Positions 44,104-53,636 of a DNA stretch of 64,000 bases are shown here, in pieces; position 1 is the first letter of the stretch; each line of letters begins with the position of its first letter. The notes under the pieces were generated by a model, which made no database searches, was not told the origin of the DNA, and worked only from the letters and a program-made list of their open reading frames with translations. The DNA is from Gluconobacter frateurii (GTDB lineage Bacteria; Pseudomonadota; Alphaproteobacteria; Acetobacterales; Acetobacteraceae), in assembly GCF_002723955.1 (NCBI RefSeq), contig NZ_BEWN01000002.1, positions 186,001-250,000 on the forward strand, given 5' to 3'. A program made the translations under genes and the position numbers.

Positions 44104-45339
44104 ATGGCAGACCCGACCCCACAGGATCGCTTCTCCGTTGTCATCGTCGGCGGCGGTGCCGCTGGTATCACGATTGCTGCACAGCTGAAGCGCCAGAGAC
44201 CGAATCTTTCGGTGGCGATCATTGAACCCTCAACGACGCATGCCTACCAGCCAGGCTGGACGCTTGTTGGTGCAGGCGTCATGACGCTGGCGGAAACGTT
44301 GCGTCAGGAAGGTGGCCTGATCCCGAAAGACGTTACCTGGCTTCGGGATAGTGCCGTTTCATTTGAGCCGGATGCCAACACCGTCACGCTGGCAAGCGGG
44401 CGTGTTGTTGAATATCGCCGCCTTGTCGTCTGCCCCGGCCTGCAACTGGATTGGGACAAGATCGAAGGTCTTCCCGAAACGCTTGGCCGCAATGGCGTGA
44501 CGTCCAATTATTCCCGCGAAACCGCTGCTTACACCTGGGAGTGTATTCGTCACCTGGATGGCGGAAAAGCTCTGTTCACCCAGCCTCCGATGCCGATCAA
44601 ATGCGCAGGCGCTCCCCAGAAGATCGTGTACCTTGCCAGCGACCACTGGCGTAAGGAAGGGTCACTCCACCGTACGGAAGTTGATTTCTCTATTGCGGGA
44701 GACGCTCTGTTCGGGGTGAGCTATTTTGTCCCGTCTCTTCAGCGCCAGATCGATTTTTACGGGATCAACCTTCACAAGAAGGAAAATCTCATCAAGGTGG
44801 ATGGCGAGAAGCGGGAAGCGACCTTCCAGATCGTTGGAACGGAGGAGACCGTTGTCCGTAAGTTCGACATGCTGCACGTCGTCCCGCCACAGAGCGCCCC
44901 GGACTTTGTAAAGAAAAGCCCGTTGGCCAATGCGGGCGGCTGGCTGGATGTCGATCCTTCAAGCCTGCGCCATGTGAAATATGACACGGTGTTCGGGGCC
45001 GGAGATGTTCTGGGTACAAGCAATGCCAAGACGGCGGCCGCAGCCCGTGAGCAGGCACCAGTTGTCGTGACGAACCTCCTTGCTTCGCTGGATGGTCGAC
45101 CGCAGACGGGTGCCTACGATGGTTATGGTGCCTGCCCGCTGACGGTATCTTACGGCAAGGTTGTGCTTGCAGAGTTCCTGTATGGTGGGAAGGTCGCTCC
45201 CAGTTTCCCATACGACCAACGCAAGCCAAGCCGTTTTGCTTGGTTGCTGAAAACCGAAGTCTTTCCTCGGCTCTATTGGATGGGAATGCTTAAGGGGTAT
45301 GATGTGAAGGTCAAGCACAAGGTTAAGGAAAGCGCCTGA
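44104..45339 (+). CDS. sqr: Sulfide:quinone oxidoreductase, type II-like
   Basis: 411 residues. FAD-binding VVIVGGGAAGITIAAQLKRQ at the N-terminus and TVFGAGDVLGTSNAKTAAAA for the second flavin contact. Cys167 in PPMPIKCAGAPQK and Cys344 in YDGYGACPLTVSYGKV match the two redox cysteines of eukaryote-like type II enzymes. It oxidises sulfide and hands electrons to the quinone pool at the membrane. GGAG sits nine bases before the start. The neighbouring nucleoside hydrolase has no clear link to this job. Confidence 0.85.
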   Translation: MADPTPQDRFSVVIVGGGAAGITIAAQLKRQRPNLSVAIIEPSTTHAYQPGWTLVGAGVMTLAETLRQEGGLIPKDVTWLRDSAVSFEPDANTVTLASGRVVEYRRLVVCPGLQLDWDKIEGLPETLGRNGVTSNYSRETAAYTWECIRHLDGGKALFTQPPMPIKCAGAPQKIVYLASDHWRKEGSLHRTEVDFSIAGDALFGVSYFVPSLQRQIDFYGINLHKKENLIKVDGEKREATFQIVGTEETVVRKFDMLHVVPPQSAPDFVKKSPLANAGGWLDVDPSSLRHVKYDTVFGAGDVLGTSNAKTAAAAREQAPVVVTNLLASLDGRPQTGAYDGYGACPLTVSYGKVVLAEFLYGGKVAPSFPYDQRKPSRFAWLLKTEVFPRLYWMGMLKGYDVKVKHKVKESA

Positions 45340-45364
45340 CGTTACAGGCGTTTAAAAAACGACG

Positions 45365-45391
45365 AAGCCGGGAAAATTTCCCGGCTTTTTT
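45365..45391. terminator. Bidirectional terminator after sqr and the cupin gene
   Basis: AAGCCGGGAAA and TTTCCCGGCTT form an 11-pair stem followed by TTTT on the plus strand; on the minus strand a T run comes a few bases later. It ends the sqr operon and probably also the convergent cupin gene. Confidence 0.85.
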
Positions 45392-45436
45392 GTGGAGAGC
45401 GTTGTGATTTGCAACGATAGACTTGTTGTCACGGTT

Positions 45437-45955
45437 CTATTTAAACCTGCACGGCTGATCGACAGTGGGCTGCTCATCAGTCTGAATGACCATCAGGGTG
45501 ACGGCATCGTCTCCGACATTCCCGGCGAAATGTCCGAAATGGCCTTTTGAGTCCTTGCGGCTCATCTGGTCCTCCCCGAGGGAAACATCTCCCGGTCCCA
45601 TCTCAACCCGCGTTCCATCCATGGACGTAACATACCAGGTTCCCTTGAGTGGAACGATCCATTGGACTTTCGGATCTGGATGCCAACTGCCATCCCAATG
45701 AGGTGGCTGTACTGTGGAAATGACCTGAGCCTGTCCTTCCTTGAGGCGGTCCTGCCATTGTGGGCCAGCAGGTTTGGACATGGTTTTCAGGACGTAATTG
45801 TGGAAAGGGCAGCGGGTCATGTGACTGATGCCGTTATGGTCCGTCCAGTTGTGCCAGTAATAGACTGTCGGGGGTGTTGGGTCCGCCGCTAACGCCCCCT
45901 GGCCAAAGGTGGCAAGTGCAGACATGACGGTAAGGGAAAGCAGGATGCGACGCAT
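45437..45955 (-). CDS. Secreted cupin-domain protein
   Basis: 172 residues with a signal peptide (cut after ALA, MRRILLSLTVMSALATFGQG). The mature part has a single-cupin look: PHWDGSWHPDPKVQWIVPLKGTWYV and MGPGDVSLGEDQMSRK...HFGHFAG, with His residues placed for a metal. Two cysteines (one in the mature N-terminal third, one at the end) could pair. Substrate unknown. It starts three bases before the VOC gene stop, same strand; the two are probably co-transcribed. Confidence 0.75.
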   Translation of the reverse strand: MRRILLSLTVMSALATFGQGALAADPTPPTVYYWHNWTDHNGISHMTRCPFHNYVLKTMSKPAGPQWQDRLKEGQAQVISTVQPPHWDGSWHPDPKVQWIVPLKGTWYVTSMDGTRVEMGPGDVSLGEDQMSRKDSKGHFGHFAGNVGDDAVTLMVIQTDEQPTVDQPCRFK

Positions 45956-45958
45956 GGC

Positions 45959-46507
45959 TTATGCCTCCTCATGGCGTGGGGGTGGTTGGTACCGTTTGGT
46001 CGGTGCGATGTCGTCGAAGCGTTCCCGGCTGGGGGTAGAGAGAAGTTCGATGATCATTCCCCACGGGGTACGACCGTAGCAGAACATGTTTCCAGGGCCG
46101 GCTTCGAGGGAAGGTTGACCTTGTGGCTCAGTCAGTAGTTCGCCGCCAGCTTTTGTAAAACGAGCACAGGCAGCGTGAATGTCATCGACGTAAACCGCGA
46201 AATGCTGGAGGCCGAAATCGCTGGCACGAAGGGGGTTCCGTTGATCGGGGCCATGCATTTCGAAGAGTTCAATCCCCGGACCGTGACCGACCGACATCAT
46301 GCACATTTCCCAGACCACAGTTCCTTGCGGCAGACCAAGGATTGCTTCTGTCTGTAAGCCTTGTTGAGGAGAGGCATGGGTCACATTGCGATAGAGCGCA
46401 ACCGCACCAAGAGCCGTCTCTAGAAATGTGATGGCAAGGTTAATGTCCGGGACGGTGACGCCCACGTGATCTATGCCGCGTGGAAGTCCCGAATGGTCTG
46501 GGGTCAT
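45959..46507 (-). CDS. VOC-family (glyoxalase/bleomycin-resistance-type) protein
   Basis: 182 residues from the ATG at 46507, which has GAAGGA upstream. Two beta-alpha-beta-beta-beta modules: GIDHVGVTVPDINLAITFLE with its metal His, and FGLQHFAVYVDDIHAACARF with the second, ending in FCYGRTPWGMIIELLSTPS with the Glu ligand. A divalent metal enzyme such as a lyase or dioxygenase is likely. The ribosome site is inside a small hairpin (46515-46530), which may slow translation. Confidence 0.85.
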   Translation of the reverse strand: MTPDHSGLPRGIDHVGVTVPDINLAITFLETALGAVALYRNVTHASPQQGLQTEAILGLPQGTVVWEMCMMSVGHGPGIELFEMHGPDQRNPLRASDFGLQHFAVYVDDIHAACARFTKAGGELLTEPQGQPSLEAGPGNMFCYGRTPWGMIIELLSTPSRERFDDIAPTKRYQPPPRHEEA

Positions 46508-46514
46508 GGAGAGA

Positions 46515-46530
46515 TCCTTCACTGATGAAG
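46515..46530 (-). promoter_or_regulatory. Hairpin covering the VOC ribosome site
   Basis: On the minus strand CCTTCA-TCAG-TGAAGG forms a six-pair hairpin that includes the GAAGGA ribosome site, ending 8 bases before the ATG at 46507. It could control translation of the VOC and cupin genes. Confidence 0.4.
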
Positions 46531-46543
46531 GTCTCAACAGACG

Positions 46544-46572
46544 GACGAGGGTCAAGGTTTCCATGACCCTCG
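46544..46572 (-). terminator. Hairpin between hpnN and the VOC gene
   Basis: ACGAGGGTCA and TGACCCTCGT form a perfect 10-pair stem with a nine-base loop, 26 bases after the hpnN stop. No strong T run follows; it may be a terminator or a processing site. Confidence 0.5.
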
Positions 46573-46597
46573 TGAGTTTATGACGGAGTATTGCTGT

Positions 46598-49186
46598 TCA
46601 GACGTCGTCGATGGGGCGCTTGGGCAGCAGGGCGGGCACGAAGAAGAGAGTGCAGATCAGGGTGCAGCCCAGAGACATCAGCAGCAACCGGCCCATACTG
46701 GCCGTACCCGGGTGGGCCGAAGTTGCCAGAGAGCCGAACGCTGTTGCGGTGGTCAAGGCTGAGAACAGGACGGCGCGCGCTGTTGGGGACGTCAGCGGAC
46801 CTTTAATGCCTTCACGCCAGTTCATCACGAAGTAGATGTTGAACGAGACGCCCACGCCCAGCAGTAGCGGCAGGGCAATAATATTGGCGTAGTTCAGCGT
46901 CTCAGGGACCGTGACAATCAGGATGACTGTCAGCAGCGCGGAGAGCAGAAGCGGTGCCATGACGAGGGCGGCATCAAGAATGCGACGCAGCACAACCAGT
47001 AGGATGATGCTGATCATGATGAGTGCGGAAATTGCAGCAACCGTGAACGCGTGAACGATCGTGTTGGCGCTCTCCGTGATCTCCATGGCCGGACCACTAA
47101 TATCCGGATTGACCGAGCGTAGCTGTGACACGAACTGATGCATGACAGGCGTTTCGGAAATCTGACCTTTCGGGTGAATGGTCAGGCGCTGGCGCCCATC
47201 AGGAAGGGCGTAATCCCTGCGAACGTAGTCAGGAATATTATCCATCGTGATGGCCTGAGGCTGCAACGCCGTCCGAAGCATGGAAAGCTGGTCTGGCAGA
47301 AAGCGCGTCAGGGCGTGGCTGGCATTGATCAGTGTGGCGTCCGGCGCTGTTGAAAGTGCCGTGAGGGCCTGACGGATCTTTTCCAGAGGGGCGGGAAGCT
47401 GTGTCTTGACGTCATTCAGTTTGGTCGCGGCAGCTACGGCAGCAGCGCGAATGGCAGCAGCGTCTGGTTCAGCAGCAGGGTTTTGAACCGTGATGGTTGG
47501 CAACAGGATTGAGGCCGTATCCTCGATCATTGCCAGCTTGTCGGTCTGGTCGTCTGGAACCAGAGCGCCGAGCCACAGCACATCATGGACACTTGAAAGC
47601 TTCGAGAATGCTGCCGCATTTTTCGCGGCATCCGGGACATTCGGAACCAGAAGCTGTGCGAAATAGGGTGTAGTGATCGGGTTGTCTTCCAGAAGATGAA
47701 GCGCGCGCATTCCTTCTGTATTCGGGTTTTTGGTGTGTAGAGGGTCTGCGTCGAACTTCAGCAGCGGCATGAGAGCGACGCCCACAACACCAAGAAGCGC
47801 AAAGACCCCGACGACCTTCTTTCGCTTGTGGCGCAACAGATGATCGACGGGCGCCATGAACGTGAAGCCCGGCTCACCAGAGCCAAGTCTTGCCCTGAAG
47901 AGGGAAAGAAGCGCTGGGAGGAGCGTCATGGTGCAGAAGAATGCGATCAGCATGCCGAACCCGGCGATCAGGCCGAGCTGCGCAACACCAATGAAGCTTG
48001 TCGGCGTGAAAGCCAGGAAGCCAGCAGCAGTCGCAAGGGACGCTACGAGGATCTGCGCACCGCTTTCCCGACCGGTCAGCACAATGGCGTCATGGAGAGT
48101 TGGCATGGTGCCGTCGTCATGACGCTGGCCGCGGAAACGCACGCTGTACTGAATGGCAAAATCCACGGCAATGCCAACGAACAGGATCGCGAAGGCAACG
48201 GAGATGAGGTTCAGTTCCTTCACCGTCAGAGCTGCAAAACCTGTTGTGAGGAAAAGTCCGGAAATCAGCGTAAGCAGAATGGGAACGATGACGCGGATCG
48301 AATGAACGGCAAGTACGAGCCATAACGCAACCAGAACCAGCGAAATCACCAGCCCCAGAACCATACCGTGCGCGACGGTTGAGAATTCCTCGTCGTTCAG
48401 TTTGACTTCGCCTGTGATGGCTCCGGAAGCCTGACCGGACTTCACAAACTCAAGGCTGTCGATTGCCTGACGCATTGCGATGGTTGCGCCCTGGCCTGGC
48501 TGAAGGGAGCTGTAATCGAGCTTCGGTTTCGTAACGACAAACTCATAGCGGCTTCCCAGTTCGGCCAACCGTCCGACCAAAAGATTCTGCCATGACAGGT
48601 CCTGAGGGTGGCCTGCTGCAGCTTTCGTCAGGGAGTCTGCAAATCCGTCCAGCGCGCCATTGAAGCCGCTTGGAATGCCTTGGCCAGCCTTGATGCCGTC
48701 GCCGATCAGACCCAGAGCACCAAACAGGCCACGGGCAGAAGGATCTGCGGCCAGAGTTCCGAGGAACGGCTGGGCAGAGACGATGGAGTCCAGTAGTGGC
48801 TCAAGGTCTTTCTTGTCGAGGAACAGGAAGCCATGGCTGTTGAAAAAGGGGTTGTCGCCCGGCAGGCTGACCATCTCGAAATGGTCATGATCCTGACTCA
48901 GCTTTGCTGCGAGCGCGCGAGCCGTTGCCCGACCCTGTTCCGGAATCTGGCTGTCGATGATGGCAACCAGCTGATTATCATCCTGCGGGAAGAGACGATT
49001 CATTTCGTCGGTCCGCTGTTTCCAGGGCAAACTGCTGGCAAACATCTTGCCCGTGTCAGTTGTCACACTGAGGCGCGTAATACTCAGTGCGACACATCCC
49101 GCACAGAGAAGCGCAAACAGAACCACCACCAGTGGCGCACGACGTGCACAGGCGGCATTCAGCCGGCCGATCAGATCCGAAAACAT
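46598..49186 (-). CDS. hpnN: Hopanoid-associated RND transporter HpnN
   Basis: 862 residues from the ATG at 49186 (AAGGG upstream); an ATG at 49258 would add 24 residues that do not look like a membrane start. It has the MMPL/RND layout of two six-helix sets: VVVLFALLCAGCVAL, then LVISLVLVALWLVLAVHSI, FVGIAVDFAIQYSVRF for the charged fourth helix, and PLLLGVGVSFNIYFVMNWRE in the second half. HpnN moves hopanoids to the outer membrane. No squalene-hopene cyclase or other hpn gene lies in the window. Divergent from yigZ. Confidence 0.85.
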   Translation of the reverse strand: MFSDLIGRLNAACARRAPLVVVLFALLCAGCVALSITRLSVTTDTGKMFASSLPWKQRTDEMNRLFPQDDNQLVAIIDSQIPEQGRATARALAAKLSQDHDHFEMVSLPGDNPFFNSHGFLFLDKKDLEPLLDSIVSAQPFLGTLAADPSARGLFGALGLIGDGIKAGQGIPSGFNGALDGFADSLTKAAAGHPQDLSWQNLLVGRLAELGSRYEFVVTKPKLDYSSLQPGQGATIAMRQAIDSLEFVKSGQASGAITGEVKLNDEEFSTVAHGMVLGLVISLVLVALWLVLAVHSIRVIVPILLTLISGLFLTTGFAALTVKELNLISVAFAILFVGIAVDFAIQYSVRFRGQRHDDGTMPTLHDAIVLTGRESGAQILVASLATAAGFLAFTPTSFIGVAQLGLIAGFGMLIAFFCTMTLLPALLSLFRARLGSGEPGFTFMAPVDHLLRHKRKKVVGVFALLGVVGVALMPLLKFDADPLHTKNPNTEGMRALHLLEDNPITTPYFAQLLVPNVPDAAKNAAAFSKLSSVHDVLWLGALVPDDQTDKLAMIEDTASILLPTITVQNPAAEPDAAAIRAAAVAAATKLNDVKTQLPAPLEKIRQALTALSTAPDATLINASHALTRFLPDQLSMLRTALQPQAITMDNIPDYVRRDYALPDGRQRLTIHPKGQISETPVMHQFVSQLRSVNPDISGPAMEITESANTIVHAFTVAAISALIMISIILLVVLRRILDAALVMAPLLLSALLTVILIVTVPETLNYANIIALPLLLGVGVSFNIYFVMNWREGIKGPLTSPTARAVLFSALTTATAFGSLATSAHPGTASMGRLLLMSLGCTLICTLFFVPALLPKRPIDDV

Positions 49187-49257
49187 GGGGCCTACCCTTA
49201 ACAGAACGGGCAGCATTTCCCTACCCCAACCTGACATTTCCGCCATCATGGGGCACA

Positions 49258-49854
49258 ATGGAAGCCATGACGTGGACTCTCGATGGCATGGCTGAACATG
49301 AAAGTGTGATCAAGGGAAGCACTTTCCTTGCGCGTGCTGCCCCTGTGCCGGACGAAACAGCCGCTCTGGCGTTCTTCAACGACGTTGCGGTGCCGGATGC
49401 GACACACAACTGCTGGGCTTTCCGGACGGGCCAGCGTTATCGCACGAGCGATGATGGAGAACCTTCCGGCACGGCAGGACGTCCGATCCTGTCTGCTATC
49501 GAAGGGCAGGATTTCGATAATGTGATGGTCGTTGTGACGCGCTGGTTCGGGGGTGTGAAACTTGGGGCCGGTGGACTTGTCCGGGCTTACGGTGGGGCTG
49601 CTGCTGCCTGCCTGCGTGAAGCAGCTAAAATCGAACGCATTGAAACGCTGCCTTTACGGTTTCATTGCCCTTTCTCGGTCTATGCTCAGGTTGAAGCCAA
49701 ACTGCCCGGATGGCGTGCTGAAAAAACCCTTTGCGATTTCGATGCGGAAGGAGCCTGGCTAACGCTTGCCGTTCCGGTTGAGGATGCAGATGCGGTAACG
49801 GATTATCTCCGTGACCTGACGCGCGGCCAGATGGTCATCAGTCGACCAGAATAA
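49258..49854 (+). CDS. IMPACT/YigZ family protein
   Basis: 198 residues from the ATG at 49258; the ATG at 49267 is equally plausible, while longer forms run into the divergent hpnN start. The family core is KGSTFLARAAPV, NCWAFRTG, SDDGEPSGTAGRPIL and VVVTRWFGGVKLGAGGLVRAYGGAAAACL. The cellular role is not settled; mammalian IMPACT regulates translation control kinase GCN2. Single-gene unit; an AT-rich promoter stretch follows it. Confidence 0.88.
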   Translation: MEAMTWTLDGMAEHESVIKGSTFLARAAPVPDETAALAFFNDVAVPDATHNCWAFRTGQRYRTSDDGEPSGTAGRPILSAIEGQDFDNVMVVVTRWFGGVKLGAGGLVRAYGGAAAACLREAAKIERIETLPLRFHCPFSVYAQVEAKLPGWRAEKTLCDFDAEGAWLTLAVPVEDADAVTDYLRDLTRGQMVISRPE

Positions 49855-49957
49855 TACAACTATATTTAAAAGTTATAAATAAAATCATACTTTACATAGT
49901 GTGTAATATAAGGCTCACTCACGGTTCTGGTTCATTTTTGCCAATCCGTGGGTCTCA

Positions 49958-51652
49958 ATGGTCTTTTCTGTTCCCCGTTACCGTCAGGAAAGGCGTCTTT
50001 CTGCCGGCCTGTTCGTTCTGGTCGCAGGTCTTGGGGGTCAGGCACACGCTCAGACTGCTATCCTGAAAACCAACCCATTGGAGCAGCCGCCTGCCGATGA
50101 AGAATGGATCAAGGTTCCATCAACCGAACGGCCAATCATCCAGGATTATCCTCATGCTGGTGTCGTGGGGCAGCCCCGGCGGATCACGGCCAAGCAGAAT
50201 CGCGCACCAAACGGTCATCAGGGTCCTTGGGGCGATTTCAATTATGGGAACGGTGAAGCGGCAGGCTTTGGCCCGGTTGGCCGCTATGGTGCGGCGGCCT
50301 GGGCAGAGGACTGGAGTTACCTGCGGGACAAGAGCAAACGCACAGATTTTTTCGATCCACTGAAATTCATTGCACTGAATAACAGTCAAACCATCTGGCT
50401 GACTCTCTCTGGAGAGTCGCGTTTGAGAAATTGGTACGAGGAAGCGCCATTTCTGGGCAGAAGCGGCAAGGCGCAGTCAGGCCGTTTTGGCGTCCGTAAC
50501 CTTCTGGGAGCAGACCTCCATCTGGGCGAGCACGTGCGGCTTTTCGGGCAACTCATCAATGCAGATGCTGGAGGCTGGCGGGGGTATGGTTACAGCTCGA
50601 CCTATCGGAAGAGGCTGGATCTGCAACAGGGCTTTATCGAGCTGAAGGGCAAGGTCGCTGGAGCGCAGACGGGGTTCATGTTTGGTCGCCAGCAGTTTCT
50701 CGATGCTCCGTCCTACATGCTGTATAATCGTGAAACGCCGAACGTCCCATTGTCATGGAATGGTGGTCGGTTCTATGCGCTCTGGCCCCGTATTCGCGTG
50801 AATGCTTACGATTTCGTCCAGACCAAGACGGACAGTTATCTGATGTTCCACAATACCGAGGATTACGGAACACGTCTCTACGGTGGGAATACCACTATGA
50901 TTGTTCCAGCTTTTACGGTTGCCGGGGAGAAGGTGCATTCATTTCTGGATTTGTTTTATATTCGGTATCGCTATAGCAGCGGTCTTTCCGCCGTGCCGAC
51001 GGCCTCTCGTGTTCTCAAGGGGACGTCGTCCCGAGGAAATCTGGGCTTTCGGTGGTACGGCACATCGGCTTCGGTCGAGTATTCCGTGGGCGCGCTCTAT
51101 CAGGGCGGCGCATTCCAGTATGCGGGCACTCAGCGCAAAAGCAGCGTGCGAGCCTGGGCGGTTAATGCGATCGTAGGATATCGTCATACGCCGTCACCGC
51201 TGCATCCCTTTCTCGGTGTACAGGCCGATGTGTATTCCGGCGGATCGGACGGTCAGAATGGCACAATTCATACCTATATGGCGCCGTTCAATCCACAGAC
51301 GAACTATCTGGACACCACGACCTATATTTCGCCGTCCAATCTGATCAGTCTTTCGCCTGTTGTAAGCATTACCCCGTGGAAGGGCTTTGCGTCCCTGCGG
51401 CTGAAAGCGCCTTTCATGTGGCGCCAGAACGCGAATGGAGCGATCTGGAGTTCGTCTGGCCCTTACACATTCGCCCGGTCTTATCGGGGTGGCTATGTGG
51501 GCGTTGTGCCGCAGGCTTCCCTGACATTACAGCTGGACCATCATCTGACCTGGCAGATCTACGGTGCGCGGTTCATGGCTTCGAAAAGTCTGCGGGCTGC
51601 GGGTGCGCAGAGCGGGAGTTATGCGCAGTCCAATGTGACGTTCAGATTTTAG
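49958..51652 (+). CDS. Alginate-export-type outer-membrane porin
   Basis: 564 residues with a signal peptide (cut after AHA) and AT-rich leader (49855-49957). The body follows the alginate-export domain: IWLTLSGESRLRNWYEEAPF, NLLGADLHLGEHVRLFGQL, GFIELKGKVAGAQTGFMFGR and WQIYGARFMAS, and it ends with NVTFRF. It is predicted to form an outer-membrane beta barrel that exports or imports acidic sugars. Its stop is eight bases from the convergent glycosyltransferase stop, without a terminator. An export role for a surface polysaccharide is plausible but not shown. Confidence 0.85.
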   Translation: MVFSVPRYRQERRLSAGLFVLVAGLGGQAHAQTAILKTNPLEQPPADEEWIKVPSTERPIIQDYPHAGVVGQPRRITAKQNRAPNGHQGPWGDFNYGNGEAAGFGPVGRYGAAAWAEDWSYLRDKSKRTDFFDPLKFIALNNSQTIWLTLSGESRLRNWYEEAPFLGRSGKAQSGRFGVRNLLGADLHLGEHVRLFGQLINADAGGWRGYGYSSTYRKRLDLQQGFIELKGKVAGAQTGFMFGRQQFLDAPSYMLYNRETPNVPLSWNGGRFYALWPRIRVNAYDFVQTKTDSYLMFHNTEDYGTRLYGGNTTMIVPAFTVAGEKVHSFLDLFYIRYRYSSGLSAVPTASRVLKGTSSRGNLGFRWYGTSASVEYSVGALYQGGAFQYAGTQRKSSVRAWAVNAIVGYRHTPSPLHPFLGVQADVYSGGSDGQNGTIHTYMAPFNPQTNYLDTTTYISPSNLISLSPVVSITPWKGFASLRLKAPFMWRQNANGAIWSSSGPYTFARSYRGGYVGVVPQASLTLQLDHHLTWQIYGARFMASKSLRAAGAQSGSYAQSNVTFRF

Positions 51653-51660
51653 AAGAAACG

Positions 51661-53613
51661 TTAGTTCAGAACGGGTGCGGAAGTGTCTTCTGGCAAGGGA
51701 ATCATATCCTCCATGACAGGAGGGAAAATATCTTTCAGCTGGTTCTGAATGGCAGCGTCTGAAAAACGTTCGCGTAGCAGCTTTCTGGCGGCTGTGACCT
51801 GCGCCCGAGTTGCAGTTGGTTTCAGAAGGGCCACGGCTTTCTGCGCGAAATCCTCGGCCGTATCGGCGACGGCTTTCCGCCATATGGGATCATCTCTGTC
51901 GAGCAGACCTTCGGCGGCTATGGTCGTCATGACTATCGGCAGACCCGCAGACCACGCCTCAAGCACCTTTCCCTTGATGCCGGCGCCATAGCGAAGGGGA
52001 GCCACGCAAAGAGAGACGTCTGCGAGAGCCTTTTCAAGGTTGGGAACATGCCCGACAATTTCTACGCCTTCTTCAGCCAGCATATGAACAGCGTGTGGCA
52101 TGGCGCTTCCAATCAGGCGGCAGACAAGATCGGGAACTCGCTTTTTCAGGAGCGGGAAAATATCCAGAATCAGCCATTTGGCAGCATCCGTATTGGGCGC
52201 ATGACCGAAATGCGCGACGAATGCGATGATCGGTTTCTGGGTTTTCTGGCGAGGACGAGGCCTGACGGGGACCGCCCAGGGAACGACATTCACATCTGCG
52301 GTGGGCACGACCCGCTCCAGCAACTCGGCTTCAACGGGTGAATGGGTCAGAACATGATCTGAAATCCAGGCACACATGTTTTCGCGCACTTCGATATGTG
52401 TGGCAGCCCGATCAAGCTCCGGTCGACGCTCAACATTGGCTTGTCGGTGCAGGCGCAGTGAGGCCAGGTCTGCGATGCTCCAGATCAGTGTGGCTGTCGG
52501 TGCAAAGGCGCGTGTCAGGGCTGCGTAGCTCTCGGCATTGTTTAGCCGGTGAAGGTAGACGACTTCCAAGCCTGTCCCGAGGCGTTTGAGAGCTTCTTCC
52601 GGGCCAGTGAAGACAGGCGGCATGAGGCAGGTAATGCCCAATGCTGCCAATCGGGCCTGATCCTGTTCTGAGGGAGGCAACCGAGAGGCTATGAAGCTAC
52701 AGTCATAGCCCAGAGCCTGCGCTGCCCGAATATGAGACAGCAACGCGACAGACCCTGCATCAAATGTCGGATCAGGGACGCGGTCATCAACGAAAAGGGC
52801 ACAGGGTGCGACAGGTCTGGCCGTTTCCTGACGACGTATAGCCCGTTGTTTCAGGTCTCTCTCTTTGAGGCTGACAATATCAGCCCCGCTTTCACTGCGG
52901 AGTGCGTCAGCCGTGGATGTGAGAAAAGACAAGGCGTCACTGCGGGCCTGATCCGTTGTGAGGCTCTGCATCAGTGCGGAGAAATGACGTTTGAAGGAGT
53001 CATCCAGAACTTGGGATCGGGGAATATGGAGCGGATCGCCAAACCGTTCCTGACCATGAAACAGTTGAATATCGTGGTCTTTGAGTGGGTCCAGTGGACC
53101 ACTGAAAACATAGTCGAAGCCGTAGCGTCCTGACCCCAGGCCGGCTTCTCGTAGATCCCGCCGAAACTGATTGGCTGGGAAACGGGGGATGGGGTGTCCA
53201 TCAATGAGGGCTGTTAGCCAGACTGTACGTTCCGTGTTGAGTTCATCACGCACCCAGCCCGCGATGTGCAACCGATCGGCTTTGTCTACGGATCCCGAAA
53301 GAACACTGGGGAGTGGTTCAATATAAAACGGCGATCCGTTGACTGGCCGATCAAGAAGGGAATCCAGAATTTCTATCAGGCATCCTTCATGGGGCAGTGG
53401 CTCCGGCCATACACATTCGAAAGCGCACTTGCCCTTTCTCGGAAGGCCAGTCAGATCGGCACGGAACGTATCTGCGTCAATGTCATCAACAAGCCGTCCG
53501 TCCATCAGGATACGAAGACGCACGGGGTGGTCTGCTGCTTCCAGGTCGACAACCCATCCCGCGACGCGTTCTCGGTCACAAACATCAATGTAACCGACCA
53601 GAGGCTTCGGCAC
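51661..53613 (-). CDS. Family 4-like glycosyltransferase with N-terminal repeat domains
   Basis: 650 residues. The N-terminus has two repeats of about 90 residues (VGYIDVCDRERVAGWVVDLE; GSVDKADRLHIAGWVRDELN), a module seen in large surface-glycan enzymes. From about 280 the GT-B fold follows: FIASRLPPSEQDQARLAALG, WSIADLASLRLHRQ, and the C-terminal half with IIAFVAHFGHAPNTDAAKWL, CRLIGSAMPHAVHMLAEEGV, APLRYGAGIKGKVLEAWSAG. This indicates a glycosyl-1-transferase. It is in the same transcript as the Hint-domain gene (23-base gap) and may glycosylate it or a polysaccharide; the link is inference. Confidence 0.8.
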   Translation of the reverse strand: MPKPLVGYIDVCDRERVAGWVVDLEAADHPVRLRILMDGRLVDDIDADTFRADLTGLPRKGKCAFECVWPEPLPHEGCLIEILDSLLDRPVNGSPFYIEPLPSVLSGSVDKADRLHIAGWVRDELNTERTVWLTALIDGHPIPRFPANQFRRDLREAGLGSGRYGFDYVFSGPLDPLKDHDIQLFHGQERFGDPLHIPRSQVLDDSFKRHFSALMQSLTTDQARSDALSFLTSTADALRSESGADIVSLKERDLKQRAIRRQETARPVAPCALFVDDRVPDPTFDAGSVALLSHIRAAQALGYDCSFIASRLPPSEQDQARLAALGITCLMPPVFTGPEEALKRLGTGLEVVYLHRLNNAESYAALTRAFAPTATLIWSIADLASLRLHRQANVERRPELDRAATHIEVRENMCAWISDHVLTHSPVEAELLERVVPTADVNVVPWAVPVRPRPRQKTQKPIIAFVAHFGHAPNTDAAKWLILDIFPLLKKRVPDLVCRLIGSAMPHAVHMLAEEGVEIVGHVPNLEKALADVSLCVAPLRYGAGIKGKVLEAWSAGLPIVMTTIAAEGLLDRDDPIWRKAVADTAEDFAQKAVALLKPTATRAQVTAARKLLRERFSDAAIQNQLKDIFPPVMEDMIPLPEDTSAPVLN

Positions 53614-53636
53614 AGTTCCAGCTTATCCTTTGTTCT

